Source: Mugil cephalus
Taxonomy: Eukaryota; Chordata; Actinopteri; Mugiliformes; Mugilidae
Reading direction: 5' to 3'
DNA: 64,000 nt
NCBI RefSeq assembly: GCF_022458985.1
Contig: NC_061773.1
Coordinates: 1,060,001-1,124,000 of the forward strand
Positions 47,201-59,695 of the stretch are shown here, one piece after another (the first letter of the stretch is position 1; the number at the start of each line of letters is the position of its first letter). A program made the translations under genes and the position numbers. The notes under the pieces are model-generated. The model ran no database searches, was not told the DNA's origin, and saw only the letters and a list, made by a program, of their open reading frames with translations.

Positions 47201-49849
47201 CAATACAGCTCCTCTAATGCTAATTTAGCACTAGTGTATACGCTAGACTAGCACTAGTGTATACGACCATGCATTACAATGCCAGATACTCCATGTCAGA
47301 GGAGCAAAAAATGATGAATTTAAAGACACAATAAACACATTATGAAACTAAAAAAAAAAAAAAAAAACTCTATACAACTAAAATGTAATTATTAACTTAT
47401 CAGTTTCCTCAGTCATTTCTGAAAAACATCTGAAGGCAACTCACAGCTAGTGACTTTATTGAAAATGTCCTCTCATGAGCTTGTGAATACCACAAGGAGG
47501 TGCTATTCATGTGGACTCTTGCCATCAACGTAAACACATCCCCTTTGAAGGCATCTTTATCTGTGTCTCATTGGTTCAGCTGCACCTGTAGGTGAGAGAT
47601 AAAAGATAAAAACTTATGTTGCTATTGATGCCTTCAAATGGGACTGCTTACCATACTCATAAAAAGAGGCCACGTGAGCATTCCTCTTTTTGGGTTATTC
47701 AAAACTTGGAAATACTCATTAAGGTTTCCTAGTAAGTTTGTTGGCATTTCCACAAACAACAAAGTGAAAGTCAGCTTACGTTCCAGTCACTGTCTCATTA
47801 TGTAAGATAAAAGATTTAAAAGGATAAAAGACAAATTAATATTGTTGAATTTGGGCTATTTAATATTAATAATAATAATGTAGTGGTTATATCTGTGGCC
47901 TAAATAACCACAGTGGTGGCTAACCAGTAGCGTCTGACTCGCGCGTCCAAACAATAATGTCAGCCGAGTTAGTACTTCAAAATAAAGCGCTGTTAATTTT
48001 GAAAAGATGTCCTCATAACTCAAAAAACAGAAGGCTCCTTTAACCAAGGATGTTGCAGATAAAATGAAGATTCTCTTCTTCACTGTGAGGTCAAAAGACT
48101 GTCCTCGTCACTAAAGGGCAAGGACTCAGAAGGCAGAAATCAGACATACAGACAAAACAAAGATTCTGGCTCCTACAAATAAATAATTCATTTTATCTGT
48201 TTGAGTCTGTGACTTTGATTTCCTGACTGTGTTGCCTACTCAAACCAGGAATCTGATACTTTGCTTCTGATATGCGTCAGTCAAACTTAGTTCTTGCACT
48301 GTGATAATTGGTGTGACCATAAATCACAACGCTGACACACTGAAAGAGCCACCACTCTGGAGACACAGACCCCCGACATTTAATCAGGACCACTTGTTTT
48401 TTGCTGTACGTGTGAAAATCATCAACCTCCTTTTGATTGGGCTCCAGGGGCCAATTTCCAGGTGTCAATTCTATTCAACATAATGCAGCAGTGGTCATGG
48501 TCCAATTAACTCTCATACTTTTCTTCTGCAACTTAGAAACCATTCACCATTGCATGGATGGATGGATGGATGGATGGATAGGTAGTGTGGTGACACATCA
48601 CCCCCTAGTGATGTGAGTGTTCTCTAATTTAAAGATTCTTTAAAGATTAATTTATGTTTTATGGTTTACAGAGTTGGGCTTATACACAGTACATCTTTCA
48701 TTATCAATCTTTATTTCAGACTCAGATCAGTTGAAACAAACACAGTTGAATTAAAATCTCTCTGTTATTTTGAGTTCATTCTAAATACCATAACCGATAA
48801 GAATAAGCTCTGATAAAACTTTGTGTTCATGTACTGTATCTGATCAAGATACAGTACAAGATTTTTTTGTGGCTACTACTGTGCACAATTTGTCCTCAAA
48901 TGATGCTTGTTTGTGTTTGGAAAGGAAGTGGGGTAGCACTCTTGTGGAGTAAAGTCATTTTATGTAAGGATAGAAAGTGTGTGTAAATGAACAAAAAAGG
49001 GGGGAGTGAAAGGAAGTGAAAGGGGCAGAGGCGTAGTAGAAGTGAGGAATTCTTTGAATACGCACAAAGTGAGAATGGCCTTTTGTGCTCAGTGTTGCTT
49101 CCAAGGCAAATGGAAACACAATATGCCATTTGGGAGTCAGGAAAGAAATTTGGGGTTCCTTAGTGATATAGTTTCAATTTAATTTTACGTAGTGAATTCA
49201 CTTTGATTGGGTCTGCATGTGAAATTGATCAAAAATCAATCATGCTTCATTCTGACACTAGCGCTTTTTCTGATGCAAAGTTTGATGTCAAAGACATGAA
49301 TGAGCTGGACTTCTATCAACATTTTTATATTGTGCATGGCCCCAAAGAATAAAATAAGTAATCCTTAAATGGTTGCACAGGGTGTGATGTGTTAGAAAAA
49401 TGAATTCTTCTCCTGGGTTTTGTGTGGATTTTGCTTCATTTGGCAAGTGAAGGAAGTCTTTACCTCAGCTCAGTTTTCTTGGCAGTTTAAGAGATAATTT
49501 AGTCACGGCACAAAGGGAGATCTCTTGGGTATTTGGGTCAAAAACAAAACCCACCAACTGGGTGGGAGTGAGCACAGGGGCCATGGGGGAAGAGAGGACA
49601 GCGGGGAAGACAAACAAAACTGCTTTAGAACACATGGACTTTCCCCCGAGAGAATCAATATTCAGGACCTGATCTCCCTCATTGAGCAATGAGGCCAAAG
49701 AGAAGAGGGAGCTGAAAGACAGCTGATACAGAGGGAGGGCTGTGGGATGTCATGTGTAAAGAAGGAGATTCTCATTGGAGGCAACAAGAAATTGAACATC
49801 CCCATGCATGTTTGGAGAAAAGGGTGAAAAAAAAAAAGAAAAACCAAAA
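47201..49849. other. region upstream of apof, no gene recognised
   Basis: It contains a short direct repeat of AGCACTAGTGTATACG at 47228-47264, an A-run near 47350, and a GATG microsatellite at 48554-48580. No coding exon is supported. Confidence 0.5.
48554..48580 (+). repeat. (GATG)n microsatellite
   Basis: Six to seven GGAT units. Confidence 0.9.
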
Positions 49850-49920
49850 AGCATCCCACATACCGAAGCCTTCTTGGTCGCACTGGCACACTCAGGATAC
49901 CAGACCTGACTGTTATTAAG
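49850..49920 (+). other. apof: apof noncoding first exon (5' end approximate)
   Basis: A donor GACTGTTATTAAG then GTAAGC at 49920/49921 pairs with the acceptor TTCTTTGTAG ending at 50283, 35 bp before the ATG. The 5' limit was not determined, and no clear TATA box was recognised. Confidence 0.45.
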
Positions 49921-50318
49921 GTAAGCGTGAGCCGAACAGCTTTAAAATGATTTAAATGATAAAGTTGTGGATGGAGCAGCGTTTCTATTTTTAGTTGTAA
50001 TCAGGAGCAAAATTGGGCCATGCACGAAACTCAGTGTCAATGCTCCATATTTGGATGCATGGCTCATTCAGTACATTCAGTGCTTCCCTAGTATGCAGAG
50101 TGACAAAACTAAAACTGGCTGGACAAGAACTTATCAATCCCTGCATGAGAGAGAAAGCTGAACACGTCAATAAGCAAGGTTAAATCCGTTTTCAATGGTG
50201 GAATATTAGTAAATAACTATATCTATAAAATATATGTGTTATGCATGAATAATGACTCATTCCATATGCTTTCTTCTTTGTAGTGAAGTGGTTTTATTAC
50301 AGAGATTGATCAAGCGCT

Positions 50319-51608
50319 ATGATTTCCTCCAAATTGAAGTGGCTGCTTGTTGTCCAGCTCCTGCTGAATGAACAGGCCTTGTGCAGAGTGTCACCTCGTG
50401 TGGTGCAGAGGGACACTCTGCCTCTTGGCACCCACCAAGAGGTGGAGGAGACGGGCAAACAGGATCATCTTCCTCTCCTGGGATCCCAACTCCAAAAATC
50501 TGGTCCTGCATCAGCCTCGGCGCAACAAGAGGAGCAAGTCCGATCTGCTCAATTTGTGACATCAGTCCTCAGTGAAAGGCTCCAGGGGCAGATTCAAGAT
50601 CGTCTCCAAATTCAAGGAAATATCAGCTGTGAGGACCTGATGTCTGCCAGCGCTGTGGATGACCCGTTGTCCTCCGTGTTCCCCCAGGAGTTGCTGGGGC
50701 TCTCTTTGGTGCCTGTGTTGGTGGTGGTGGGCTGCCCAAAGCAGGCAGAGACCCTGGTGCTGAAGCTGTACAACCTGCTGGGGGTTGATGACACAGAGGA
50801 GCTCCTGATGGAAGTGGAGAGTCTAATAAAGGCAAGGATGAGCAAGTTTACACCAACACCCCCATCAGCTGCATCAGAGAGAGATCAAGTATGGCACCAC
50901 ATAGACGCAGTAATGTTTAACATTCAGCAACTGGCCGTGGAGGAAGAAGGCACCTCTACTCAGGACGGACATTGTGAAGGCTGGAAAAGATTGAATGAAA
51001 CCATACTGGTAGGAACGACTGTGCAAGGAGCAACAGGTAGACTGGAGGATGCTGTCAGCAGCTGCGAAAGACTGGGAATCCTGTGTGCTGGTGTGACCAG
51101 CACTGGGCCTCTAACACCTGGGATGTACCAGGCAGTGCTGAAAAAAGGAAGTCGCATCCTGCCATCCCATTCCACAGAGTCTGAGTGCTGGATCCGTCAG
51201 TGCGGTATCGAAGAGAATATTTGGACCACGGCAACTTCTGGTCAACGGATGAAGCGCAGCCCCCAGAGGAGCTGCATCAACAAGAGCGAGGAGCGTGTGT
51301 ACAACGTGGTGGAGTGGATTCCCGCAGTTAGCACCCTGTACAACCTCGGCACAGCTGTATATTATGCCTCAGTCAACTGCTCTGAGACAGCCAAGGAGAG
51401 AGCCATCCTCAGTGCTGTCGACCTTGGAACTGATGCCCTGATGGTCGCCACAGGTGGGACTGCTGGCGTGGCAGGCTATGCTCTGGGTGCAGGAGTGAAG
51501 ACCAGTGTGAAAGCTGGGGTCAGGTATCTGCTCAACTCAATGAAGGAGGAAGATGACGTGCTGGTGAACCAGTCCAGCTGGGAGGATGGCGTTGTCACCA
51601 TCCAGTAG
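50319..51608 (+). CDS. apof: apolipoprotein F-like secreted precursor, single coding exon
   Basis: ApoF is a secreted plasma protein on lipoproteins that modulates cholesteryl-ester transfer in mammals. The ORF is 429 aa. Residues 1 to about 22 are a signal peptide (KLKWLLVVQLLLNEQALC). Residues 100-170 hold a conserved-looking propeptide block (ISCEDLMSASAVDDPLSSVF, then GLSLVPVLVVVGCP). A furin-type site RMKR at 310-313 would release a 116-residue C-terminal chain. That chain carries VYNVVEWIPAVSTLYNLGTA, a Cys at about 353 and a Gly/Ala-rich amphipathic stretch (about 372-405). N-glycosylation sequons occur at about 101, 226, 321, 353 and 417. A noncoding exon ends near 49920 (ATTAAG then GTAAGC), and its acceptor is at 50282-50283. 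It is longer than human APOF (326 aa). The family call rests on layout, the C-terminal pattern and neighbourhood with tac3, so I hold it less firmly than the glycosyltransferases. Confidence 0.8.
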   Translation: MISSKLKWLLVVQLLLNEQALCRVSPRVVQRDTLPLGTHQEVEETGKQDHLPLLGSQLQKSGPASASAQQEEQVRSAQFVTSVLSERLQGQIQDRLQIQGNISCEDLMSASAVDDPLSSVFPQELLGLSLVPVLVVVGCPKQAETLVLKLYNLLGVDDTEELLMEVESLIKARMSKFTPTPPSAASERDQVWHHIDAVMFNIQQLAVEEEGTSTQDGHCEGWKRLNETILVGTTVQGATGRLEDAVSSCERLGILCAGVTSTGPLTPGMYQAVLKKGSRILPSHSTESECWIRQCGIEENIWTTATSGQRMKRSPQRSCINKSEERVYNVVEWIPAVSTLYNLGTAVYYASVNCSETAKERAILSAVDLGTDALMVATGGTAGVAGYALGAGVKTSVKAGVRYLLNSMKEEDDVLVNQSSWEDGVVTIQ

Positions 51609-51722
51609 ACTGGAGAAATCAGCCTCGGAAGTGTTGACAAATACTAACATGTTAGATACAATTTCAAAGAAAGAGGATCAAAATTTGTTAGCTTACATAT
51701 CTGAAGAGTAACAAATAATGAT

Positions 51723-51728
51723 AATAAA
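51723..51728 (+). other. apof polyadenylation signal
   Basis: AATAAA about 115 bp after the apof stop codon, in an AT-rich stretch. Confidence 0.45.
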
Positions 51729-52248
51729 AATGTTTATTATTTTGATTATTTGGAATATAAAAGAAGGAAAACATTTTTTTTATTAAATTTATTTTATATG
51801 ATTGAGATTATGATGTATTAGGGATTACTCTGTAAACTAATTCACACAGTCTAAGCTAACAATGACATAAAAACATGACTTTAAATAATAATCTACAGCC
51901 TCAGACAATAAGCTTTAAGCCTTTGTCTAGAAGTAACGTCTTTTTGTGTTTAAAGGATAAAGTAGTATCTGAACTGGTCTCAGGAAACCTTCCATCCCTC
52001 AACTCCTTGAGGAGTGCCTTTTCTTCTGCTCAATATCATTTTTTCTTCTCTTTCTCCTATCTTAATTTATGGTCAGATCAGAGTCACATTTACAGCTCTG
52101 AAATAATTGCAGGGACAGTAGATCAACAATGTTATTTTGTTGTTTTATATGTCTTACCTTAATAAATTGTATATTAAAATTGAATGCATTTAGTGGCTAT
52201 CTGTGTGGTGGTTGAGTATGTCCTCAAACTGTTCTTGAAGCCGTCCAT

Positions 52249-52386
52249 TGAGTGTGAGTGTGAATGGTTGTTTGTCTCTGCGATACGCTGGTGACCTGTC
52301 CAGGGTGTATCCCGCCAGCTTGGATATGCTCCAGCTACCCCTCGCGACCCTAGTGAGGATTAAGCGGTATGAAAGATGAGATGAGA
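52249..52386 (+). mobile_element. family 2 SINE 3' part
   Basis: GTGTGAATGGTTGTTTGTCT, GGTGACCTGTCCAGGGTGTA and GTGAGGATTAAGCGGTATG match the body and end of the copy at 21052-21376. Confidence 0.8.
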
Positions 52387-53152
52387 TATATCTACTGTTT
52401 TGGAGGCACTAGGGAGACCTACTCAGTATTAGTAAGGTGGTCATATACACCTAAATAGACCCCTGAGCTAGATTCATAATGTAAGTGTAACTTCCAATTT
52501 ATTTATGGGAGTCATTGTATGGCCTGTTCGAGGGTGTAACCATATTTACTATGCTGGGTGGGTTAAGGCTAACACGTCTGCTGGCAGGGTGTTCCAGTAT
52601 GAAAATGAGGAACACTTAGACACCTGTCAAATACATAAAGAATTCATTCACACAAATGGTGCCTGGTGTCTGCTTCACTTCTGCTCCAATCTCCTTTCAG
52701 GACATTGTAGGCTATATTCTTACTTAGCTTATTAGTTAGGAGCTCTCACTGGATATTCCTGACCCAGGAATCTTCTAATTTCAAACATTGCTAGTTCTTC
52801 AGTTCTTCTTGTTTTAATATGGAAGAACTACATGATGGCTGACATAACAGATGCAGCAGTATTTCTATTATTCTTCTTTAGTTCTGTGGTCTTGATATTG
52901 CTACATGTTAGTGTTTTTCTGAGACACTAGAGTTTAAGCCATCTATATCAGCCTCTGTTCCAATGGACTATCAGTTTGAAAGTCCATCTGACCGATATTC
53001 AAATCAAGCCAGATAAGACTAAATCTTTTAAATAGAGTATCTATCTATCTCTCTGCAACTGCAACAAGATGATCTGATAGATGTTTGCCAAAGAGTGCTT
53101 ACCACAGACAGAGATGAGTAGTGTACACTACAGTGGATGGGTATGGAGGACC

Positions 53153-53473
53153 AATTCTGACACAATAAAATATAAATGAATGAATAAATAAATAAATACC
53201 TACAGATATATGCCAGAAAATATTAATTAAATAAATAAATACCTAAATATATGACATAAATGGTATTTATTTATTTATCCATTTATTTGTTTATTGATGC
53301 ACATACAGCATGCACAATGAAATGTTATGCAGATGAGGGGGCTGTCCACACTGGCTGAACTTCTTGCCTATTGATCGGAGAGTGCACGGATTGAGTGCAC
53401 ATGCCTTGCTTTTCACAGCCATCCAAGTAGTTTGATTTGAAATGGTGCAGCAACAGTAAGCAGGAGCCGAGGC
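53153..53473 (+). repeat. inverted repeat arm (left), partner at 61125-61434
   Basis: GGAGGACCAATTCTGAC, an ATAAATAAATA-rich part, GATGAGGGGGCTGTCCACAC and a GCAGCAACAG part recur as the reverse complement at 61125-61434, about 8 kb away. The arms are roughly 300 bp. Confidence 0.85.
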
Positions 53474-53649
53474 GCTTAGCTTATGAGGCAGAAAGTAACA
53501 CTGTCAGACAGTTGACCGTGGTGTTGACAGGTGTTGCATTTAGCATCATACACCAGGACAGCCGTCGACCCTTAGATATTTAGAGGAAGAACTTAGGGTA
53601 AACGCTTGTGTCAGCGTACGATGCTAAGCACCTCAGCCTCCTGGTTTAT

Positions 53650-54110
53650 ATCTATGGCAGCCATTTTGACTTCATCCTCACATACCGTCCAGGGTCACAG
53701 AACATTAAGCCTGACGCCCTCCCACGCCAGTTTTCCCATCGATGCCAGTGACACCCCTGAGACTATCCTCCTTCCGGGGTGGGTGATTGCTACTTTGACC
53801 TGGGGAATAGAAAAGTCTGTCAAGGTTGCACAGGAGCACCAACCCAACCCAGGTAATGGTCCACCTAGTCGGTTATTTGTCACTGATTCTACCTGGTCCC
53901 ATCTCCTCCAGTGGGTGCATGGTTCCAAGTATGCATGCCATCCTGGTGTCAGACCGTGTCCTTGTTGCGGAGATATTTCTGGTGGCCTACTATGGAGAAA
54001 GACTCTTTAGAGTATATTGCTGCTTGCACCACCCGCGCCCGTAGCAAACCCTCCTGTTTTGCCTCTCTAGTGTTTTTGACTATTAGTGAGAGGTGGCTAA
54101 CCTGAGCTCT
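53650..54110 (+). mobile_element. Ty3/gypsy pol fragment (RNase H end to integrase zinc-binding part)
   Basis: Broken frames carry a region typical of gypsy pol between RNase H and integrase (TVQGHRTLSLTP, then VIATLTWGIE) and the integrase N-terminus (RYFWWPTMEKDSLEYIAAC). It ends abruptly near 54110, and the rest of integrase resumes at about 54965. It is degenerate. Confidence 0.75.
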
Positions 54111-54964
54111 TTCTTTACTCTCAGAACAATTGGGTTTCTAGAATAAACTTAACATGCACCAAAATGTTTGTGAAGAGTGGTTTTTAAATATTGTGTATCT
54201 TCACCTTTAAATCAAGTTTTTAAAACACCAATATTATTCTCATGAACTAAAATACCATTTAAATAGTATTTATTTTTTTAACCACTTTATAACTCAAAAT
54301 TACTCTTAGTAATCACCTTGATGAAATAAGAATATTAAAATCAATAAGCAAACTGTGAAGAGAATAAGCCCGGAGGACACGGCTCCGTCACCTGCCGCTC
54401 CACACTCGCTTTTCCCTCAGTCTTTGCCGTCGAGGTAGCTGGCCGCTAGCTTAGCAAAGTCCGCGGAAACTACTAGCTGCCGGGCTAGCTGCTAGCTTCA
54501 CTCCTTCGTCTTTTCTCGAATTGAATAATCCACTCAAAACAGACAGGGAAGTCACAACAAAGTCCTGTGAAGCGTCCTGGTTGGACACCTCCACGACCCC
54601 GGTGACAAACCATTCACTCCACACTCTCTTTTCTTTACCGCTCACAACACGCTTCTCTGTCTTCGCCTCGGCCATTCCCTGTCTTTTTTTTCCCCGCCTC
54701 CCTCCCTGTTTACCTCTACAGATCATCGGTCATAACGAACCGTTTCAAAATAAAACCCATTCACCAATATTTGTGTATTTCTTCCTGTACCTTCAATCAC
54801 AATGAACATTTTAACAACATTTATAAACATAAAATAATTAACATATTAAAAGCACTTTTTAATACACAGACATCATTTATTAATCATGAACTTTTACCTT
54901 TTTTAATCTTACTGGCTATTTATTATGAAATTAACTTATTTGCTTTAACTTATGCCCTTTTTAC
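54111..54964. other. insertion splitting the gypsy integrase; origin unknown
   Basis: An 850-bp segment separates the two integrase pieces, and about 100 integrase codons are also missing. It includes a CpG-rich block (54360-54740) with a minus-strand ORF of 91 codons starting MICRGKQGG. AT-rich sequence lies on either side. I do not recognise it. Confidence 0.5.
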
Positions 54965-55600
54965 CTTTGTCTCCCTGGTATGGCGAGCTTTTTGTAAATT
55001 CTTGGGAGCCAATGTCAATTTGTCCTCTGGTTACCATTCACAGTCAAACGGTCAAGCGGAGATGACTAACCAGGTGTTGAAGACGTCCTTGCACTGTGTT
55101 ACAGAAAAGGATCCCACCACATGGTCATCACATCTGGTATGGGTTGAATACACCAGTACAGTAATACAACAGTCTCACCAGTTCTTCCACTGGTGTCTCT
55201 CCATTTGAGGCCTCTCTGAGATACCAGTTTCCTCACCTGACCTCCTGTGGATGTGGTTTGACAGTACCTTCTGTCCAGGATTTCATCACACACTGTAAGA
55301 AGGTTTGGCAAGACACCCATCTGGCCATAGAGAGCACCCAGGCTGTCACCCAGTCATCTGCCAACAAGCAGCGCAACGCAGCACCTCCCTATCAAACAAG
55401 ACAGATTGTCTTGCTGTCCACTGAGAACATGTCAACTTTCCCCTCACTACATTGGTCCCTTTGCTGTTGACAGTCGTCAATCCTTTTGCAGTTCGACTCA
55501 AAGTACCATCAAAAATGAAGATTCATCCCACATTCCATGTTTCACAAGTTAAACCAGTTTCAAGTTAAACCTCCTGACAGGCCTGGAGGGTCACCGGGAG
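54965..55600 (+). mobile_element. Ty3/gypsy pol fragment (integrase core end and C-terminal part)
   Basis: VWRAFCKFLGANVNLSSGYH, SNGQAEMTNQVLKT and WSSHLVWVEY mark the end of the integrase catalytic core. MKIHPTFHVSQVKP-like sequence near 55515-55560 marks the C-terminal module. Several frameshifts and stops show it is dead. Confidence 0.75.
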
Positions 55601-55747
55601 GCTTGTCTGTTTCCCCCTCCTCTCTGTGGGCTGGGCATGGTTCAGCCATGCCTCACCTGCCTTTTCGCTGTGGACTACAACAGCGTTCCTGGCCTGCACA
55701 GCAGAGCCCGGACTGCCTTCAACCCCCCACTAACCTCCAATTTATTT

Positions 55748-55840
55748 GACTAACTTTTAGTCTGGTGTGTGTTATTTTCCAACCAGTCAGTCTAAGAAGC
55801 AGCCCTTCAAGGCTCTTAATAATTATTTTATTTTACAAAT
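55748..55840 (+). repeat. inverted repeat arm (left), partner at 58285-58385
   Basis: TTGACTAACTTTTAGTCTGG, CAGTCAGTCTAAGAAGCAGC and CCTTCAAGGCTCTTA recur as the reverse complement near 58290-58385. The pair is nested inside the larger 53.2/61.4 kb pair. Confidence 0.85.
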
Positions 55841-58284
55841 CTAGCAACTGCAACGGGTCTGTGTTGAGTCCAGTTTTTTTTCCTGAAGCGCAAGCTTAAC
55901 AATTCAGGGTTCATTCAATATATTCAAAGATTAATTTCCTGAAGGGCATTTCGTTGACGAGACAAAATTGGACGTGACTGTAAGTGGGTGGTCCGTCAGA
56001 CATTCAAAATGCATGACATTTCTGCCTACTTTGCGTGTAATCTGTCTGTCAAAAGTTAAAAAGTATCAGCAATACTGCTGCATCCTATCGTACTTTGGTT
56101 ATGCTCACCACCATGCAGCGCACATTCTGCACAACACACCTGCAGCTGGTTAGTCGGTAACCAGTCACACACAGACAAGCAATTTAATTTATTAATTCAT
56201 TGTTGCTATACTATGTTACTCGACTCTCCGACAATCGGCGTGTGATAGATTTCATAGTAAACTTAAAGTTTTCCACATCCCCTTGCGTAAGTGGGCTGGT
56301 AACATCAGGCTAATGTCATTCATTAGCTTATGTGTGTGTTACTGTTATATGCAGGGATTTTTGGCCAGGCAAGTATAATATGCTGTCAGACTGACCCATG
56401 TGCAAGTGACTGAAACATGGAGGAAAATGTAGCATTTCAGACCTGTTGCTGTTTCCCATGTGTCTAAATGTATAGCACACTTCTATAGCTAATGTAACGT
56501 TAGCAGCATGTTTAGCCATGTTTACATTCAGTGACCATCTGTTTGACAAGTTGAAGTTCAGTATATGTGTTTCTCATCCATTGCTCATATTTTGGGCATG
56601 TGTATGTTTATTTCACAGCAAATTTTTTTTTGGAGTAATGAACATTGATTCCTGTTACCACTTTATCCATGTGTAATGCATAATTAGTAGATCATAAAGT
56701 ATTTGCTGTTGTGTGGAAACCTTGTATGTCTAAAACCATTCTTTTATTATTGTAATTATTGGTGAAAATAGTCGATCCACAAGCTCACAATGTGTTGATC
56801 TGGTAGATCTGCTATTTTCACAACTTTTATGTAACACTTTTGTATGATGAAGTAGGGCATAAAGTTGAAATATGAAGATAAAAGGTTTCTGCGCAACAAC
56901 AATGAAGTACAGCAAGGCAGCACTGCATCTCCATCAGTCTAGGCTAGAGCTATAAATTTGGTAGGAATCTGGTTATTATACAAAAGCAACAACCCATCAA
57001 CCTTGATTCCAAATTCCAATACTTATTGACGTAAATTAATTTATTAAAAGACTAATATTTTCTTTCTTTCTTTCTTTTTTTCTTTCTTTCTTTCTTTCTT
57101 TTTACTAAAACTAAAACTGACTAAAACTTTTTTGAGTTTTCGTCATCTAAAACTAGACTAAACTATCACATATAGAAGTGACTAAAACTAAAAACAGTTT
57201 CGTCCAAAAGACTAAGAGTACATCTTCTGTGTTCCCTGAGCAAGAAAACATCCTCGGCCCCTTGGAGCTGAAATGTTGTCAGATGACAGAGGACATGTCC
57301 ATTGCAGACAGAGACACAGTGTTGTCCTGTACTGCCACGTTGTCTGACTGACACTGAACCATCAAACGGTGGAAGATGGACTGGAACTGGTGTGCAGATG
57401 GCTTATTGTTCCATTCCCTTTGTAGGGAAAACACCTCCAAAACATAAAAAAAATATATTAAATATATTTGTGTAATTCACTGTAATTAGAAAAGAATGAA
57501 TCCTACCTGAGGCTCTGACTGAATTCAACAGATGCTTCAAGTGATCCTGGTTGCACCTGTATCATATAGCATAGCATATTTACTCTGAACCAACAAGAAA
57601 AACATAATGTTATAATATATGAAAGTAAGTGGAATGGGTATCTGACCTGAGAAATATTTTACTAGTTGTAGATGGATACAACCACCCTGCATAAAATATT
57701 CTGGTCAATTCAATTCATTTCAATTTTGTTTATATAGCGTTAATAACAATACAAACTGTCTCAAGACACTTTACAGATACTGTCCTGAAACCTCCAGATC
57801 AGCCTGAAGGAAAAATTCTCTTTCAGTGTCATTGTTATACCAGTCACACTGGGCTTATTTCTACAATGGCATTCATAATGCTGGCCTTATTTATTTATTA
57901 TTTATTGTGGAGAACTAGTCCTCCATAGATGGGGTGTACTATCCTGTGAACTTTGTTCTCAGGATACCAAAGTGATGAAACTGTCCTTCTGCGTACAGTA
58001 AATAAACACAGTTCATACTTTCCTGGTCAGTTTGACATACACAATATAACACATCATATTAGATGTCCAATTTCACTGGAAAAAATAAATCCATGCAGAC
58101 CAGAGACACAGCATGATAATTCATGGAAAAAGGATGCTCTAGTTTAATGTGAGAGAATTTAAAATGAAGAGTATTGTGAAATATATTTTCAATCTTTAAT
58201 CTCAGTGCAAAAATGGCCTCCTCACATCTATGATCAGAGCTGTATATCGAGTAGGACATCTACTGGTGAGAGTGGAAACTGACG
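55841..58284. other. interior of the nested inverted-repeat unit
   Basis: It holds a TTTC microsatellite (57058-57101), a tail of the common fish repeat marked TCAATTTTGTTTATATAGCG (57710-57790), and otherwise unrecognised sequence. No coding frame is convincing. Confidence 0.5.
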
Positions 58285-58385
58285 AAATAAAAATAAAATC
58301 ATTAGTAAGAGCCTTGAAGGGCTGCTTCTTAGACTGACTGGTTTGAAAAAAATAACACACACTAGACTAAAAGTTAGTCAAATTG
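58285..58385 (-). repeat. inverted repeat arm (right), partner at 55748-55840
   Basis: Reverse complement of the left arm; shared block TAAGAGCCTTGAAGGGCTGC. Confidence 0.85.
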
Positions 58386-59695
58386 CACCCTGGAAGCAAA
58401 ACTAACTGTTGAATGAATATCTATCCATCCATCCATTAATCAATATTTAACACTGTCAGTCAAAACTAGAACGCTCCATCGCGTTAGTACCGATCTTTGA
58501 GATAGCGGATGTCGCCGTAAGAAACTAATAAATCTATTATCCATTCAGCACAGGGGGCACAACAGGGGCCAGGAGCAATTTTACAGGGGCACTGGCCCTT
58601 GTTGGCCCCTGTGTAAAACTGCCAATGCTCCTCAGCCTCCTGATTTGAAGTCGTCTGCGTTGGCTTCCACAGACATAATAAGAGTAGAAGTCGCACTGCT
58701 ACCACTTGTAGGAGCTGACCATAGACATATATATAGACATATATACGTATTGTGATGTGACTGAAGGTGGGCGTGGGTTGCTGAGGCTCAGGGGACTGGG
58801 AACAGGTGCGTTTGTGTGAGTGGGAACAGTTGTGTGAGATTATGGGAGGCAGAGATTTATGGGTCTGGGATGGAAGGGTCACTCTCTCTGTTGCGTCTGG
58901 TTACGTCTTATGTCTGGTGGGTCAAGTAATTACTTTTTTAGTTAGGTTATATTTGTTATTATATTTTAATGTGTTGGGCTGCGTTGGCGGGAGCATAGTG
59001 GGAATAGCTTACCTGTGCAGGAGCAAAGGAGGGGCTTCCACTTCTTGTCACACGAGTGCAGTGCTAGGCAGGTGTGTAGTAGTGTATCACATAACGCACA
59101 CACATACAAAGAAACAGTACTATTTAGTTCTTTTACTTAATTACATCTGTAACATTAAGTTACTTACACCAATATAAGGCCTACAATATATACAATATAT
59201 AATGCATACTAGACTTGCAATGTTATCTGCAACAAACTGAAAAAAAAAATATATATATATTAATATGCGATATACTTAGGTTGTACAGTGAGTAATGTCC
59301 ACTGTAATCTACATCTGTGTTATAAAAACATTATTTATAAAGTTTCATAGATTTAACTTTCATGGCATTACTTTTAGAACTAGCACTAAACACGAGTTAG
59401 CCCTAATTAGCTAGCCACAATTGAACAGATTATCACGGTACAGTAACTATTGAATCAACAACCAATAGAGATGTTCAACAGCGCTCTGGTCCAAGTCCTC
59501 CAAGATGGCAGCGTTGTTTCTGGCACTTGAGCAGTCAATGCTGTGTCTACTCTATATTATGTCCATGAATGCAGCATCTACTCTTTATTATGAGATAATA
59601 TAAAAAAAGAAAGTGTGTCGGAATCGGCAGACTGAGAGAGCATGGGGAGCAAAGAAACTACATGCACCTCAGGACAGTTTACTCGTCCAGGGGTT
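58386..59695. other. no gene recognised
   Basis: Several short ORFs near 58480-59180 have no recognisable product or splice support. Simple TATATA and ATATAT stretches occur near 58720 and 59250. Confidence 0.45.

Noticed and set aside
58484-59177. Pair of overlapping ORFs of 123-132 codons
   Set aside because: Antisense to each other, no recognisable domain and no splice support.
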